DNA of 64,000 bases from Streptomyces europaeiscabiei (GTDB lineage: Bacteria; Actinomycetota; Actinomycetes; Streptomycetales; Streptomycetaceae), in the NCBI RefSeq assembly GCF_036346855.1, contig NZ_CP107842.1, positions 41,772 to 105,771 of the forward strand. The letters run 5' to 3'. The translations under genes were made by a program, and so were the position numbers. This document shows positions 40,323-48,616 of the stretch, piece after piece. Positions within the stretch are counted from its first letter, which is position 1. Every line of letters begins with the position of its first letter. Below the pieces are notes generated by a model. That model had not been told where the DNA came from. It made no database searches and saw nothing but the letters and a program-made list of their open reading frames with translations.

Positions 40323-40985
40323 TCACTGGAAGGTGACGGCGTTCAGCCGCCAGGGTTTCGACGCCGTGGCGCGGGTGAGTTCCGCGAACGCCACGTGGAC
40401 CTCCTCGCGGCCCTTCCACCCGTCGCGGCCGGTGGGGGTGAGCGTGATGGTCCACTGGCGGTAGGCCGTGCTCGGGGTGTCGTTGGGGCGGCCCGCTTCC
40501 TCGGTGAGGGTGAGCCGGGGCCTGGTGTAGGCCTTGTGCTCGGCCCAGGTCGTCCAGTCGGTGCCGGGCTGGGAGCGGGAGACCGCCGCACGCAGCTGCT
40601 CGGCGTAGGAAGTGGTGCACCACCCGGCCTCCGCGGTGCGGCGGCCGGCGTCGTTGCGGCTGGTGTCGATAGCCGTGTCAGAGGTGGTCAGCGCGGTCAG
40701 CGCGGCTTTGCTCACGGCGGTCGCGTCGCTGCTGTCGACGTCGGCGGGGGAGGGGATGCCGCCTTTGGGCTGGCCGGTTGCTCCGGTGGGCAGCGGGGCG
40801 GCCTCGGTGGCGTCGCGGGGCAGCGGGTAGGGGCCGGTGCCGCTGGGGGTGGGCTCCTTGGGCGGGGCGGCGTCGCTGCCGCTGTCGTCGCCGCCGAATG
40901 CGCCGCACCCGGTGGCCAGTACGGCCGCGAGCGCGGCGGCCGCGGCGGCACGTCCGGCGCGGCGCCTGGTGGTCGTGGTCTTCAC
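40323..40985 (-). CDS. lipoprotein of the transfer region
   Basis: 220 aa from GTG at 40985, overlapping the hydrolase stop (GTGA). Basic N-terminus (KTTTTRRRAGR), hydrophobic Ala-rich core and lipobox ending LATGC, with Cys27 as the lipidated residue. The mature part has a Pro/Asp linker and a compact C-terminal domain (AEAGWCTTSYAEQLRAAVSRS...TAYRQWTITLTPTGRDGW). It probably belongs to the transfer machinery, like TcpC/VirB8-type extracytoplasmic domains, but this is not demonstrable. Confidence 0.65.
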   Translation of the reverse strand: MKTTTTRRRAGRAAAAAALAAVLATGCGAFGGDDSGSDAAPPKEPTPSGTGPYPLPRDATEAAPLPTGATGQPKGGIPSPADVDSSDATAVSKAALTALTTSDTAIDTSRNDAGRRTAEAGWCTTSYAEQLRAAVSRSQPGTDWTTWAEHKAYTRPRLTLTEEAGRPNDTPSTAYRQWTITLTPTGRDGWKGREEVHVAFAELTRATASKPWRLNAVTFQ

Positions 40986-42001
40986 CCGATCCTCCGGATC
41001 GTCATGGGGCGGCTCTTGTAGTACGGCTCGTCGAGACTGCTGATCTTGACGCTGTCGCCCGTGCGCGGCGCGTGCACGAACTGCCCGTGGCCGACGACAA
41101 CACCGATGTGGTCGAAGCCGCCGCCGTTCAGGCTGAACGCCACCAGATCGCCCGGCTGGGCGTCGTCGCGGGAGACGGCCGTGCCTTCCTTGGCCTGGTA
41201 CTGGCTGGTGCGGGGAAGGGTGATCTTGCCGCCGGATCCGTGGTAGACCGCGTACTGGGTGAGCGACGAGCAGTCGAATCCGATGGTGCCCGCGCCCTGG
41301 GCGATGCCCCGGGTGGGGCCGCTGAGGCCTCCGCCGCCCCACGCGTAGGGTGTTCCGATCCACCGCTTGGCCTGGGCGGCGATGCGCTGGCCGAGCGGCC
41401 CGCCGGTGTCGTCCCCCTCCTCGATCCGGCTGTACTGCGCGACGCGCTCCATGATGCGCTCCACGTACGTCTGCGTCTCGATGTACGGGGGGATGCCCCC
41501 GTACTGCTCCACCGCGCCGGGGCCCGCGTTGTATGCCGCGAGCATGAGCCGGGTGGGGTCGCCGTCGAGGTGGTAGCTGCGCACCTTCTTCATCAGCCAA
41601 CAGTCGTAGCGGGCCTGGGTCATGATCGCGTCGGCCGGGGTGAAGGGGTCGGCCTTGCCGTCCTTGTCGGCGTCCACACCCCAGCTGACCCAGGTACCGG
41701 GCATGAACTGGCTCAGACCCTGGGCGCCCACCGGGCTCTTGGCGTTGGGGTTCCAGTTGGATTCCGCGGAGATCTGAGCGGCGATCAGGGGCGCGCTCAC
41801 CCCGTCGCAGGTCGTGCCCGCCCGGATGATCCAATCCACGTACTCGGGCGGCACCTTGTCCGCGTTGAGCGCGGTGGAGCTCCCGGCCGGCTTGCTGTCG
41901 TCGGTGTTCTCCATCGCGCCGCCGAGAACGCTGAGCCCGACCATGAGCATGCCCAGGGCGCCCGCGACACCGACGGCGATCGGCCCTCCCTTGGACGTCA
42001 C
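40982..42001 (-). CDS. bifunctional lytic transglycosylase / NlpC-P60 endopeptidase
   Basis: 339 aa from GTG at 42001. One N-terminal membrane helix. An SLT domain at about 50-190 contains ISAESNWNP (catalytic Glu80), GAQGLSQFMPGTW and LMLAAYNAGPGAV. A C-terminal NlpC/P60 domain contains GFDCSSLTQY (Cys244) and FDHIGVVVG (His298). It opens peptidoglycan locally for the conjugation channel. It is translationally coupled to the lipoprotein. Confidence 0.92.
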   Translation of the reverse strand: MTSKGGPIAVGVAGALGMLMVGLSVLGGAMENTDDSKPAGSSTALNADKVPPEYVDWIIRAGTTCDGVSAPLIAAQISAESNWNPNAKSPVGAQGLSQFMPGTWVSWGVDADKDGKADPFTPADAIMTQARYDCWLMKKVRSYHLDGDPTRLMLAAYNAGPGAVEQYGGIPPYIETQTYVERIMERVAQYSRIEEGDDTGGPLGQRIAAQAKRWIGTPYAWGGGGLSGPTRGIAQGAGTIGFDCSSLTQYAVYHGSGGKITLPRTSQYQAKEGTAVSRDDAQPGDLVAFSLNGGGFDHIGVVVGHGQFVHAPRTGDSVKISSLDEPYYKSRPMTIRRIG

Positions 42002-42014
42002 CGGGCGGTCCCCC

Positions 42015-42458
42015 TCACGGTGTTGCGGATGCGTCCGGCGCGGGGGCCGTCGGTGGTGCGCCGTCTATCAGGGCATTGATCTCCCGCGTACGGAAGCGCC
42101 ACGGTGCCCGGGGGCTCGGGGAGGTCTTGAAGGCGGGCAACAGCCCTTTGGCCGCCAGCTGGGCGATGGTGGCCGGGTCGTACCGGAGCAGGGCCCCGAC
42201 CTCGCTGGCCGTGAGCACCTCGGGGGGCTCGGAGAGCAGGGGCGGGAGTTGCCCGTCGCCGGGCCGTCCCTGCATGACCGCCACGATGCGGCGTTTGTCG
42301 AACCGCCAGGCGGCCCGGTCCGTGCCGACTCGAAAGGCCCGAAGCGTGCCCCACTCGGCCCTCCGGGCAACGTGCACCGGGCTGACCCGCAGGATCTCGG
42401 CGACCTCTGCCGATGTCAGCACGTCCGCATAGGTTGCCAAGGGTTCGCGATCCGTCAT
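42015..42458 (-). CDS. regulator with two excisionase-type HTH domains
   Basis: 147 aa from ATG at 42458. Two MerR/HTH_17-like units: VLTSAEVAEILRVSPVHVARRAEWGTLRAFRVG...WRFDKRRIVAVM and VLTASEVGALLRYDPATIAQLAAKGLLPAFKT...WRFRTREINALI. First gene of the leftward unit and divergent from the main transfer operon. It probably binds the inverted repeat in between and controls transfer gene expression. Confidence 0.8.
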   Translation of the reverse strand: MTDREPLATYADVLTSAEVAEILRVSPVHVARRAEWGTLRAFRVGTDRAAWRFDKRRIVAVMQGRPGDGQLPPLLSEPPEVLTASEVGALLRYDPATIAQLAAKGLLPAFKTSPSPRAPWRFRTREINALIDGAPPTAPAPDASATP

Positions 42459-42533
42459 GTCCGCGCATCCTAGTCACACGTCTTCCCCCATGACACTTCA
42501 TCCCGAATGAGCATCAACTTCTCGTTGAATGCG

Positions 42534-42570
42534 ATCTGTTGTTGGCACGTAACATCTTGCAACATCAGAT
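42534..42570. promoter_or_regulatory. inverted repeat in the divergent transfer promoter
   Basis: ATCTGTTGTTGG (42534-42545) faces GCAACATCAGAT (42559-42570), imperfect, with an AT-rich centre. It is placed between the double-HTH regulator (start 42458) and the rightward transfer operon (start 42622). Candidate operator. Confidence 0.5.
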
Positions 42571-42621
42571 AGCACTAGGTCTAGAATGTTCGCACATCGT
42601 GAAGAGGCAAGGGGGCGTGCT

Positions 42622-43239
42622 GTGGCGAGCGATTCGCCGAATCCGTGGCTGACTCAAGCGAGTTCAGATGCACAAGACGTGACTACCGCACACCCGGTTG
42701 CACAGGCAAACGGTTTTGGGCGTTCTCTCGGCCCTCAGCCCGGTGCCGTACCGCCGCCGCAGCACGGACTTCCCGTTGCTCCTGCATCCGTGGCACCGCA
42801 GGGCGGTTGGGCCTGGCTCGGCTGCCACGGCGGCGCCGGGGTCACCAGCCTTCAACACGCCCTCCCCGGCGGCTACGACGCCGGACGCATGTGGCCCGCG
42901 CCGGTCGCCAACCTGCGCCACCCCGTGGTGCTCGTCTGCCGCTCCAACGTCGCCGGGCTGACGGCCGCTCAGAATGCTGCTCGGCAATGGGCATCCGGGC
43001 ACGTCCAGGGCGTCGACCTGCTCGGCCTAGTCGTCCTCGCCGACGCTCCGGGCAAGCTGCCCCGTCCGCTCAAAGACCTGTTCCATCTCGTCAGCGGCGG
43101 CCTCCCGCGCACCTGGACGGTGCCGTGGTTGGACGCCTGGCGGCTGGGCGAGACGCCCTCCGCCGACCAGTCCCGCCGGCTCGGCGCCCTGCAACGCGAC
43201 CTGGCCCGTCACAGTTCGGAGAGAACCCAGCATGCTTGA
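42622..43239 (+). CDS. transfer-operon protein with degenerate P-loop (DUF6668-like)
   Basis: 205 aa. GTG at 42622 is preferred (AAGGGGGC upstream) over ATG at 42586. After a disordered N-terminus, GGWAWLGCHGGAGVTSLQHALPGG resembles a P-loop lacking its Lys, and VVLVCRSNVAGLTAAQNAARQW and VDLLGLVVLADAPGKLPRPLK look like the following strands of a ParA/MinD-type fold. It is the first gene of the T4SS-like operon and overlaps the next by 8 bases. The match to DUF6668 is from memory of gene order. Confidence 0.6.
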   Translation: MASDSPNPWLTQASSDAQDVTTAHPVAQANGFGRSLGPQPGAVPPPQHGLPVAPASVAPQGGWAWLGCHGGAGVTSLQHALPGGYDAGRMWPAPVANLRHPVVLVCRSNVAGLTAAQNAARQWASGHVQGVDLLGLVVLADAPGKLPRPLKDLFHLVSGGLPRTWTVPWLDAWRLGETPSADQSRRLGALQRDLARHSSERTQHA

Positions 43240-43534
43240 CCACATCTCCAGCACCAGCCACGCCTTCCGCGCGGCACCCTCGGCTACGCCCTCGCCCCTG
43301 CCCGACCCGGTGCCCGTGACCCCGCCGGGCTCGGAGGACTTCGTTCAGATCATGAACTGGGTGGCGTGGGGTGTGGCGTCGCTGTGCATCCTCGCCCTGT
43401 TCGTCGTGGCCGGCCGCATGGCAATGGCCTACCGCAACGGGGAGGGCTACGAGGCCGCGTCGGGGCTCGCCAAGGTCATGGTCGCCTGCGTGATCATCGG
43501 CTCCGCCTCCAGCCTCGTCGGCTTCCTCGTCTGA
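43232..43534 (+). CDS. VirB2/TrbC-like small membrane protein
   Basis: 100 aa from ATG at 43232. A Pro-rich N-terminal half and two membrane helices (FVQIMNWVAWGVASLCILALFVVAGRMAMAY and LAKVMVACVIIGSASSLVGFLV) separated by a short RNGEGYEAASG loop, the topology of pilin-like VirB2/TrbC subunits. Position upstream of the VirB6-like and VirB4-like genes agrees. Confidence 0.65.
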   Translation: MLDHISSTSHAFRAAPSATPSPLPDPVPVTPPGSEDFVQIMNWVAWGVASLCILALFVVAGRMAMAYRNGEGYEAASGLAKVMVACVIIGSASSLVGFLV

Positions 43535-43556
43535 CCCGACCACGACAGGATCTGTC

Positions 43557-44306
43557 ATGTCTGCGTACGACAACCGGCCCCCCACCCCTCCGACCGGCGA
43601 CGACAGCCCATTTCGTCAGCGCTGGTTCGTCGTCTCCGCCGTGTTCATCGTCGCGGTGATCCTGCTCGGTGCCCTGGTCGTCATCACAACCGGCGACAGC
43701 AGCGGCGACGAAGCCGCCGATCCGGCGCCCGCTCCTTCGGCCACCACCGCCGCGTCCTCCCCCGCCGACGGCTGCGCGGGCCTCTCCGACAAGGACACCG
43801 CTCTTCCCACCACCGCTCCGAAGGGCGTCACCTGGGGCCTGTTCCGCACAGTCGCCCTGCCGGTCTCCGGAACGGCAGGCCCGGCCGCCGCCGACGGCGA
43901 CATGACGACCTGCTTCGCGCACACCCCCACAGGTGCCCTGATGGCGGCGGCACAGATCAGCATCCGCTCGATGCTCGCCGCCAACTGGGAGGACGTGTGG
44001 GTGAAACAGACCTTCGGGGACGCCAAAGACGCCCAGCTCGCCGCGCTCCGCGACGAGCTGGGCTCCTCGCCGCTGCCGGAGCCAGCTCCCGGTGAGCTGG
44101 GGCAATTCGCCGGTTTCCGCTTCGTCACCTACGGCGGTGACACCGCCGTGATCGAGCTGCTCACCCGCTTCTCCGACGGCGCGCTGAGGGTGAACACCGC
44201 CTCAATGCGCTGGCATGACGGTGACTGGCAGTACGAGGTGTCCAGCACCGCTCAGCAGCGCGTCGTGTCCTCCGAAGAGGGCTTCATCGGCTGGGGCGGT
44301 GTCTGA
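43557..44306 (+). CDS. membrane-anchored extracytoplasmic transfer protein
   Basis: 249 aa from ATG at 43557. One membrane helix near residues 23-45 (RWFVVSAVFIVAVILLGALVVIT). A Ser/Thr/Pro linker and an extracytoplasmic domain (DGCAGLSDKDTALPTTAPKGVTWGLFRTVALPVSG...) follow. Its stop overlaps the next ATG. Topology is like VirB8/TcpC scaffold subunits; no sequence motif confirms it. Confidence 0.65.
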   Translation: MSAYDNRPPTPPTGDDSPFRQRWFVVSAVFIVAVILLGALVVITTGDSSGDEAADPAPAPSATTAASSPADGCAGLSDKDTALPTTAPKGVTWGLFRTVALPVSGTAGPAAADGDMTTCFAHTPTGALMAAAQISIRSMLAANWEDVWVKQTFGDAKDAQLAALRDELGSSPLPEPAPGELGQFAGFRFVTYGGDTAVIELLTRFSDGALRVNTASMRWHDGDWQYEVSSTAQQRVVSSEEGFIGWGGV

Positions 44307-45667
44307 TGGCGGGGGTCTGTGACAGCCTGGTCGGAAAAGTCCCTGTCATCTGGGCGGCCTGTAAGGCCAAGGACTCGGTGGGGGAGGAGGTCAGCGAGGC
44401 CGCGGGCAACGCCTTCGACGACATCGTCCGCTCGTTCGCGGATGCCGCCGGCAGCCTGATCGAGACGCTGGCCACGAGTTGGCTCGGCATGGACTCGCCC
44501 ACGCTCAGCAGCGACGGCGGGCCCGTGGGCTTCATCTTCGCCCATACGCAGTGGCTGACCATGTGGGTGTCCGCGCTCACCCTCATGATCGCGGCTGGCC
44601 ACATGGCCTGGACCCAACGAACCGAACCGATCAGGGAAGCGGCCACAGCCCTGTTGCGGGTGGTCTTCGCGGGCACCGCGCTCGTCGTGGCCGTGAACGT
44701 GCTGATCTCGGCCGGTGACAAGTTCTCCGTGTGGATCGTCAACCAGTCCACGCAGTGCGGCGGGGGCACCACCGCCACCAAGGCCTGCTCGCAGGCCTTC
44801 ATGAACGAGGTGGTCACCGCGTCCATCATCGCCCCGCAGAAGGGGCAGATCATGGGCCTGGTGCTGGTGTTCGCGCTGCTGCTGATCGTCGGGTCGGTGG
44901 CGCAGATCGGGTTCATGCTGGCCCGTAACGCCATGCTGATCGTTCTGGTGTCCACCCTTCCGCTGTCGGCGGCGGCCTCCGGCACGCCCACCGGCCGCGC
45001 CTGGTTCCGCAAGTCCATGTCGTGGCTGGTGGCGTTCGTGCTCTACAAACCGGTGGCCGCCATCGTCTACGCCGCGTCGTTCGCGAGCCTCACCCAGGGC
45101 GGCGACTCGGCGGACGACACGAACCTGATGGTGCAGATCTCCGGCGTGGTGCTGCTGGTCCTGGCGGCCCTGACGCTGCCCGCCTTGATGCGGATCGCTA
45201 CCCCGCTGGTCGACGCGGTCGCCCAGGGCGGGCAGGGCTCGGCATCGAGCGTGCTCGGTACCGCCGGCGCCGTCGCCTCGGGCGCGGTGTCCATCAAGAC
45301 CGGCGGTGCCTCCAAGGCGGCCGCCGGGGCGGGCGGCGGCCGGGGCGCGGCCGCCGCGTCCGGCTCGCAATTGGCAGGCAACGGGGGCAAGGGCCGCGCC
45401 GGGGGCGCCTCCGGCGGCGTCCGGACAGGAAAGAGCGGGGCCGCTCAGCCCGCCGGCTCGCAACCCTCCGGCGCCTCGTCGGCACAAGCCCCCGCCGGGG
45501 CCTCGTCGGCGTCCTCCGACGGAGCACCGCGTTCCTCCTCCGATCCGGCTCCTCAGCCGGTTGGCGCCCCCAACGGGGCCGTATCGCGGGACGGCGGCAC
45601 GCACGTGATCGCCCCGCGCACCGCCGCGACCGACACGAACGAGGAGGGCCCCCGTGGCAGCGGCTGA
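44306..45667 (+). CDS. VirB6/TrbL-like polytopic membrane protein
   Basis: 453 aa from ATG at 44306. About six membrane helices between residues 80 and 310 (including QWLTMWVSALTLMIAAGHMAW, LVLVFALLLIVGSVAQIGFMLA, LVLLVLAALTLPALM-like). A long Gly/Ala/Ser-rich disordered C-terminal tail follows. This is typical of TrbL/VirB6 channel proteins of actinobacterial T4SSs. It overlaps the next gene by 14 bases. Confidence 0.75.
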   Translation: MAGVCDSLVGKVPVIWAACKAKDSVGEEVSEAAGNAFDDIVRSFADAAGSLIETLATSWLGMDSPTLSSDGGPVGFIFAHTQWLTMWVSALTLMIAAGHMAWTQRTEPIREAATALLRVVFAGTALVVAVNVLISAGDKFSVWIVNQSTQCGGGTTATKACSQAFMNEVVTASIIAPQKGQIMGLVLVFALLLIVGSVAQIGFMLARNAMLIVLVSTLPLSAAASGTPTGRAWFRKSMSWLVAFVLYKPVAAIVYAASFASLTQGGDSADDTNLMVQISGVVLLVLAALTLPALMRIATPLVDAVAQGGQGSASSVLGTAGAVASGAVSIKTGGASKAAAGAGGGRGAAAASGSQLAGNGGKGRAGGASGGVRTGKSGAAQPAGSQPSGASSAQAPAGASSASSDGAPRSSSDPAPQPVGAPNGAVSRDGGTHVIAPRTAATDTNEEGPRGSG

Positions 45668-47153
45668 CACCAAGCCGGAACCGACGTACGGCAACTGGCG
45701 GTCCCCTCTGCGCAGCGGCATGGGACGGCTCTCCCTCGGCGCGACCGTGATGCTCCTCGGCGGCCTGGTCGTCATCGTCGCCGTCACCCTGGTCAGCTTC
45801 GCGCTCGCTGTGTTCGTCGGGCTGCTTCTGGCCCTCGTCCTCATCCCGATGACCCTCCGCGACCGGCACGGAAGGACCGTCATGGCCCGTATCCACGCTC
45901 GCCTCTCCTGGCGACGGACTGTCAAGAAAGGCGCCCACCTGTACCGCTCGGGCCCCCTGGGACGCACCGGGCACGGCACCTGCACCCTGCCGGGCCTGGC
46001 GGCGGCCTCGACGATGTCCGAAGCCCAGGACTCCTACGGCCGCCCCTTCGCGCTGCTGACCTACCCCACCACCAACCATCACGTCGTCGTCCTGAACTGC
46101 GAGGCCGACGGGGCCTCGCTCGTCGATCAGGACCAGGTCAACGAGTGGGTCGCCCAGTGGGGCAGCTGGCTGGCCCGCCTCGCCCATGAACCCGGCCTCG
46201 TCGGGGCGAGCGTCACCGTGGAGACAGCCCCCGACTCCGGGATCCGGCTGTCGCACGAGGTGACCAGCAACCTGGACCCCGACGCGCCCGCGCTCGCCCG
46301 GCAGATGCTCACCGAAGTCCTCGCCGAGTACCCGACCGGGTCCGCGCAGATCACCACCCGGGTCGCCCTGACCTACTCTGGGGCCGCCCGCGGCGGCCAT
46401 GAGCGTAAGGACGCCGGCGACATGGCGGTCCTGCTCGGCAACCGCCTTCCCCACTTGACGGATTCGCTGGCCAGTACCGGGGCGGGCACCTCCCGGCCGA
46501 TGACGGCCGCCGAACTCGCCGAGACCGTCCGCGTCGCCTATGACCCCACCGTGGCCACCCTCGTCGAACAGGCACGGGCCGACGGCGGCACCGGCCTGGA
46601 GTGGCACGATGCCGGGCCCTCCAGCGCCGAAGAGGCCTGGGACCACTACCGCCACGACACGGGGGTGTCGGTGACCTGGCAGATGTCCGAAGCACCCCGC
46701 GGCGAAGTGTTCTCCAGCGTCCTCGGTGCGCTGATGGCGCCGAGCGACGACATCGCCCGCAAGCGGGTCACGCTCTACTACCGGCCGCACGACCCGGCAC
46801 AGGCCGCGAAGATCGTCGAACAGGACAAGCTCGACGCCAGGTTCCGCAGCAATCAGGCACGTGCCGCTCAGGCCCGCGCGTCCGTTGCCCTGCGGGCTGC
46901 CGAACAGTCCGCGCAGGAAGAAGCACGCGGCGCCGGTGTCACCCGCTTCGCCCTGGCGGTGACCGCCACCGTGGCGGCGTACACGGACCTGCCCAAGGCG
47001 CGGGCAGCCGTCGAGGACCTCGCGCCCCGGTCCCGGATCCTGCTCCGGCCGGTCAACGGCTCGCAGGCCTCCGCGTTCGCCTCCGTCCTGCCCATCGGCC
47101 TGGTGCTCCCGGCTCACCTGCTGGTGCCCGCCGCCATCCGCGACAACATCTGA
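45654..47153 (+). CDS. SCO6880-family transfer protein
   Basis: 499 aa from GTG at 45654. Two adjacent membrane helices (about 28-65). A large cytoplasmic part begins RDRHGRTVMARIHARLSWRRTVKKGAHLYRSGPLG and contains LVDQDQVNEWVAQWGSWLARLAHEPGLVGASVTVET and YYRPHDPAQAAKIVEQD. This family always precedes the VirB4-like ATPase in actinobacterial conjugative elements and is thought to be part of the channel's inner-membrane base. Confidence 0.85.
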   Translation: MAAADTKPEPTYGNWRSPLRSGMGRLSLGATVMLLGGLVVIVAVTLVSFALAVFVGLLLALVLIPMTLRDRHGRTVMARIHARLSWRRTVKKGAHLYRSGPLGRTGHGTCTLPGLAAASTMSEAQDSYGRPFALLTYPTTNHHVVVLNCEADGASLVDQDQVNEWVAQWGSWLARLAHEPGLVGASVTVETAPDSGIRLSHEVTSNLDPDAPALARQMLTEVLAEYPTGSAQITTRVALTYSGAARGGHERKDAGDMAVLLGNRLPHLTDSLASTGAGTSRPMTAAELAETVRVAYDPTVATLVEQARADGGTGLEWHDAGPSSAEEAWDHYRHDTGVSVTWQMSEAPRGEVFSSVLGALMAPSDDIARKRVTLYYRPHDPAQAAKIVEQDKLDARFRSNQARAAQARASVALRAAEQSAQEEARGAGVTRFALAVTATVAAYTDLPKARAAVEDLAPRSRILLRPVNGSQASAFASVLPIGLVLPAHLLVPAAIRDNI

Positions 47154-47170
47154 GCGTCTGGAGATACCCC

Positions 47171-48616
47171 GTGGCGTCGACCACCCCGAAACCGCCGCGC
47201 GTCCGGCGGCCCGGCCTGCGCGGCTGGGCCGGGCCCGGTGGCGGCGCCCAACGGCTCGTCCAACCCCACCCGGAATGGCGGGGCACCACCGTGCAGACGT
47301 GCGGACTGTGGCCCTTCATCGCCGGCTCCGGCACCCCCATGGTCGGGGTGCCGCTGGGCCGCAGCATCCTGACCGGCTCCACGGTCTGCTGCGACCCAAT
47401 CTCCTGGTTCATGCGCGCCGGCCTGATCCACAACCCGTCCGGGTTCATCCTGGGCCAACCCGGCCTCGGCAAGAGCACCGTCGTCCGCCGCATGGCCCTG
47501 GGCCTGGCCGGATACGGGGTCCTGCCTATGGTCTTCGGTGACCTCAAACCGGACTATGTGGATCTCATCCGCGCCCTGGGCGGACAGGTCATCACCCTGG
47601 GACCGGGCCGCGGTTTCCTCAACGTCCTCGACCCCGGCGACATCTCGGCCGTGGCCGACCGGCTCACCGGAGAGGCCCGCCGAACCCTGCTCGCCGACTC
47701 CCACAGCCGCCGCCTCAACATGGTCTCGGCGCTCATCACCATCCTGCGTTCCACCCCGCCCGCGGACCGTGAAGAAACCATCCTCGCCGAAGCCTTGCGC
47801 GTCCTTGACGACAAGCACGACGGCACCCCCGTCCTCGGCGACCTCGTCCAGGTCATCAAGGAAGCCCCCGAACAGGTCCGGGCGGTCGCCCTCGACCGCG
47901 GCAGCATCGACCGCTACCGCGACATCACCGAATCCCTCGAATCTTCATTGACCGCGCTGCTCGGCTCGGGACGGCTGGGAACGACGTTCTCCCGGCCCAC
48001 CAGCGAACCGATGCGCCGCGACCGGCCGGTGTGCTTCGACATCTCCGGCATCGACGACGGTGAGGAACTGCTGCAGGCGGCCGCACTGCTGTCCTGCTGG
48101 TCGTACGGGTTCGGCGCGGTCACCGCCGCGCAGGCCCTCGCAGATGCCGGGCTGGAGCCCCGCCGCCACTACTTCCTCGTCCTTGACGAACTGTGGCGCG
48201 TCCTGCGCGCCGGGCGCGGCCTCGTCGACCGCGTCGACGCCCTGACCCGTCTTAACCGGCAGCGCGGCGTGGGCACCATGATGGTCACGCACACGATGAA
48301 AGACCTCCTCGCGCTGCCCACGGAAGAAGACCGGCTCAAGGCCGGCGGATTCGTCGAACGGTCCGGCATGATCATCTGCGGCGGCCTGCCCCGCGACGAG
48401 ATGCCCCGCCTGACACAGGTGGTCGACATGACCCGCGCAGAACAGCAGATGGTCAGCGGCTGGTCGACCCCGCCCGGCTGGGACAGCAAGGCCGAACCCC
48501 CCGGCCGCGGCAACTTCCTGATCAAAGTCGGCGGACGGCCCGGCATCCCGATCCACGTCGACCTCACCCCGAGCGAACTGGACGTCAACAACACCAACCG
48601 GCGGTGGACCAAGTGA
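47171..48616 (+). CDS. VirB4-like conjugation ATPase
   Basis: 481 aa from GTG at 47171 (TGGAGAT upstream). FILGQPGLGKSTVVRRMALGL is the Walker A (Lys101) and HYFLVLDELWRVLRAG the Walker B. RGVGTMMVTHTMKDLLALP fits the sensor region of VirB4/TraG-type RecA motors. Energises assembly of the transfer channel. Shorter than classical VirB4 because the N-terminal domain is supplied by the SCO6880 protein. Confidence 0.9.
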   Translation: MASTTPKPPRVRRPGLRGWAGPGGGAQRLVQPHPEWRGTTVQTCGLWPFIAGSGTPMVGVPLGRSILTGSTVCCDPISWFMRAGLIHNPSGFILGQPGLGKSTVVRRMALGLAGYGVLPMVFGDLKPDYVDLIRALGGQVITLGPGRGFLNVLDPGDISAVADRLTGEARRTLLADSHSRRLNMVSALITILRSTPPADREETILAEALRVLDDKHDGTPVLGDLVQVIKEAPEQVRAVALDRGSIDRYRDITESLESSLTALLGSGRLGTTFSRPTSEPMRRDRPVCFDISGIDDGEELLQAAALLSCWSYGFGAVTAAQALADAGLEPRRHYFLVLDELWRVLRAGRGLVDRVDALTRLNRQRGVGTMMVTHTMKDLLALPTEEDRLKAGGFVERSGMIICGGLPRDEMPRLTQVVDMTRAEQQMVSGWSTPPGWDSKAEPPGRGNFLIKVGGRPGIPIHVDLTPSELDVNNTNRRWTK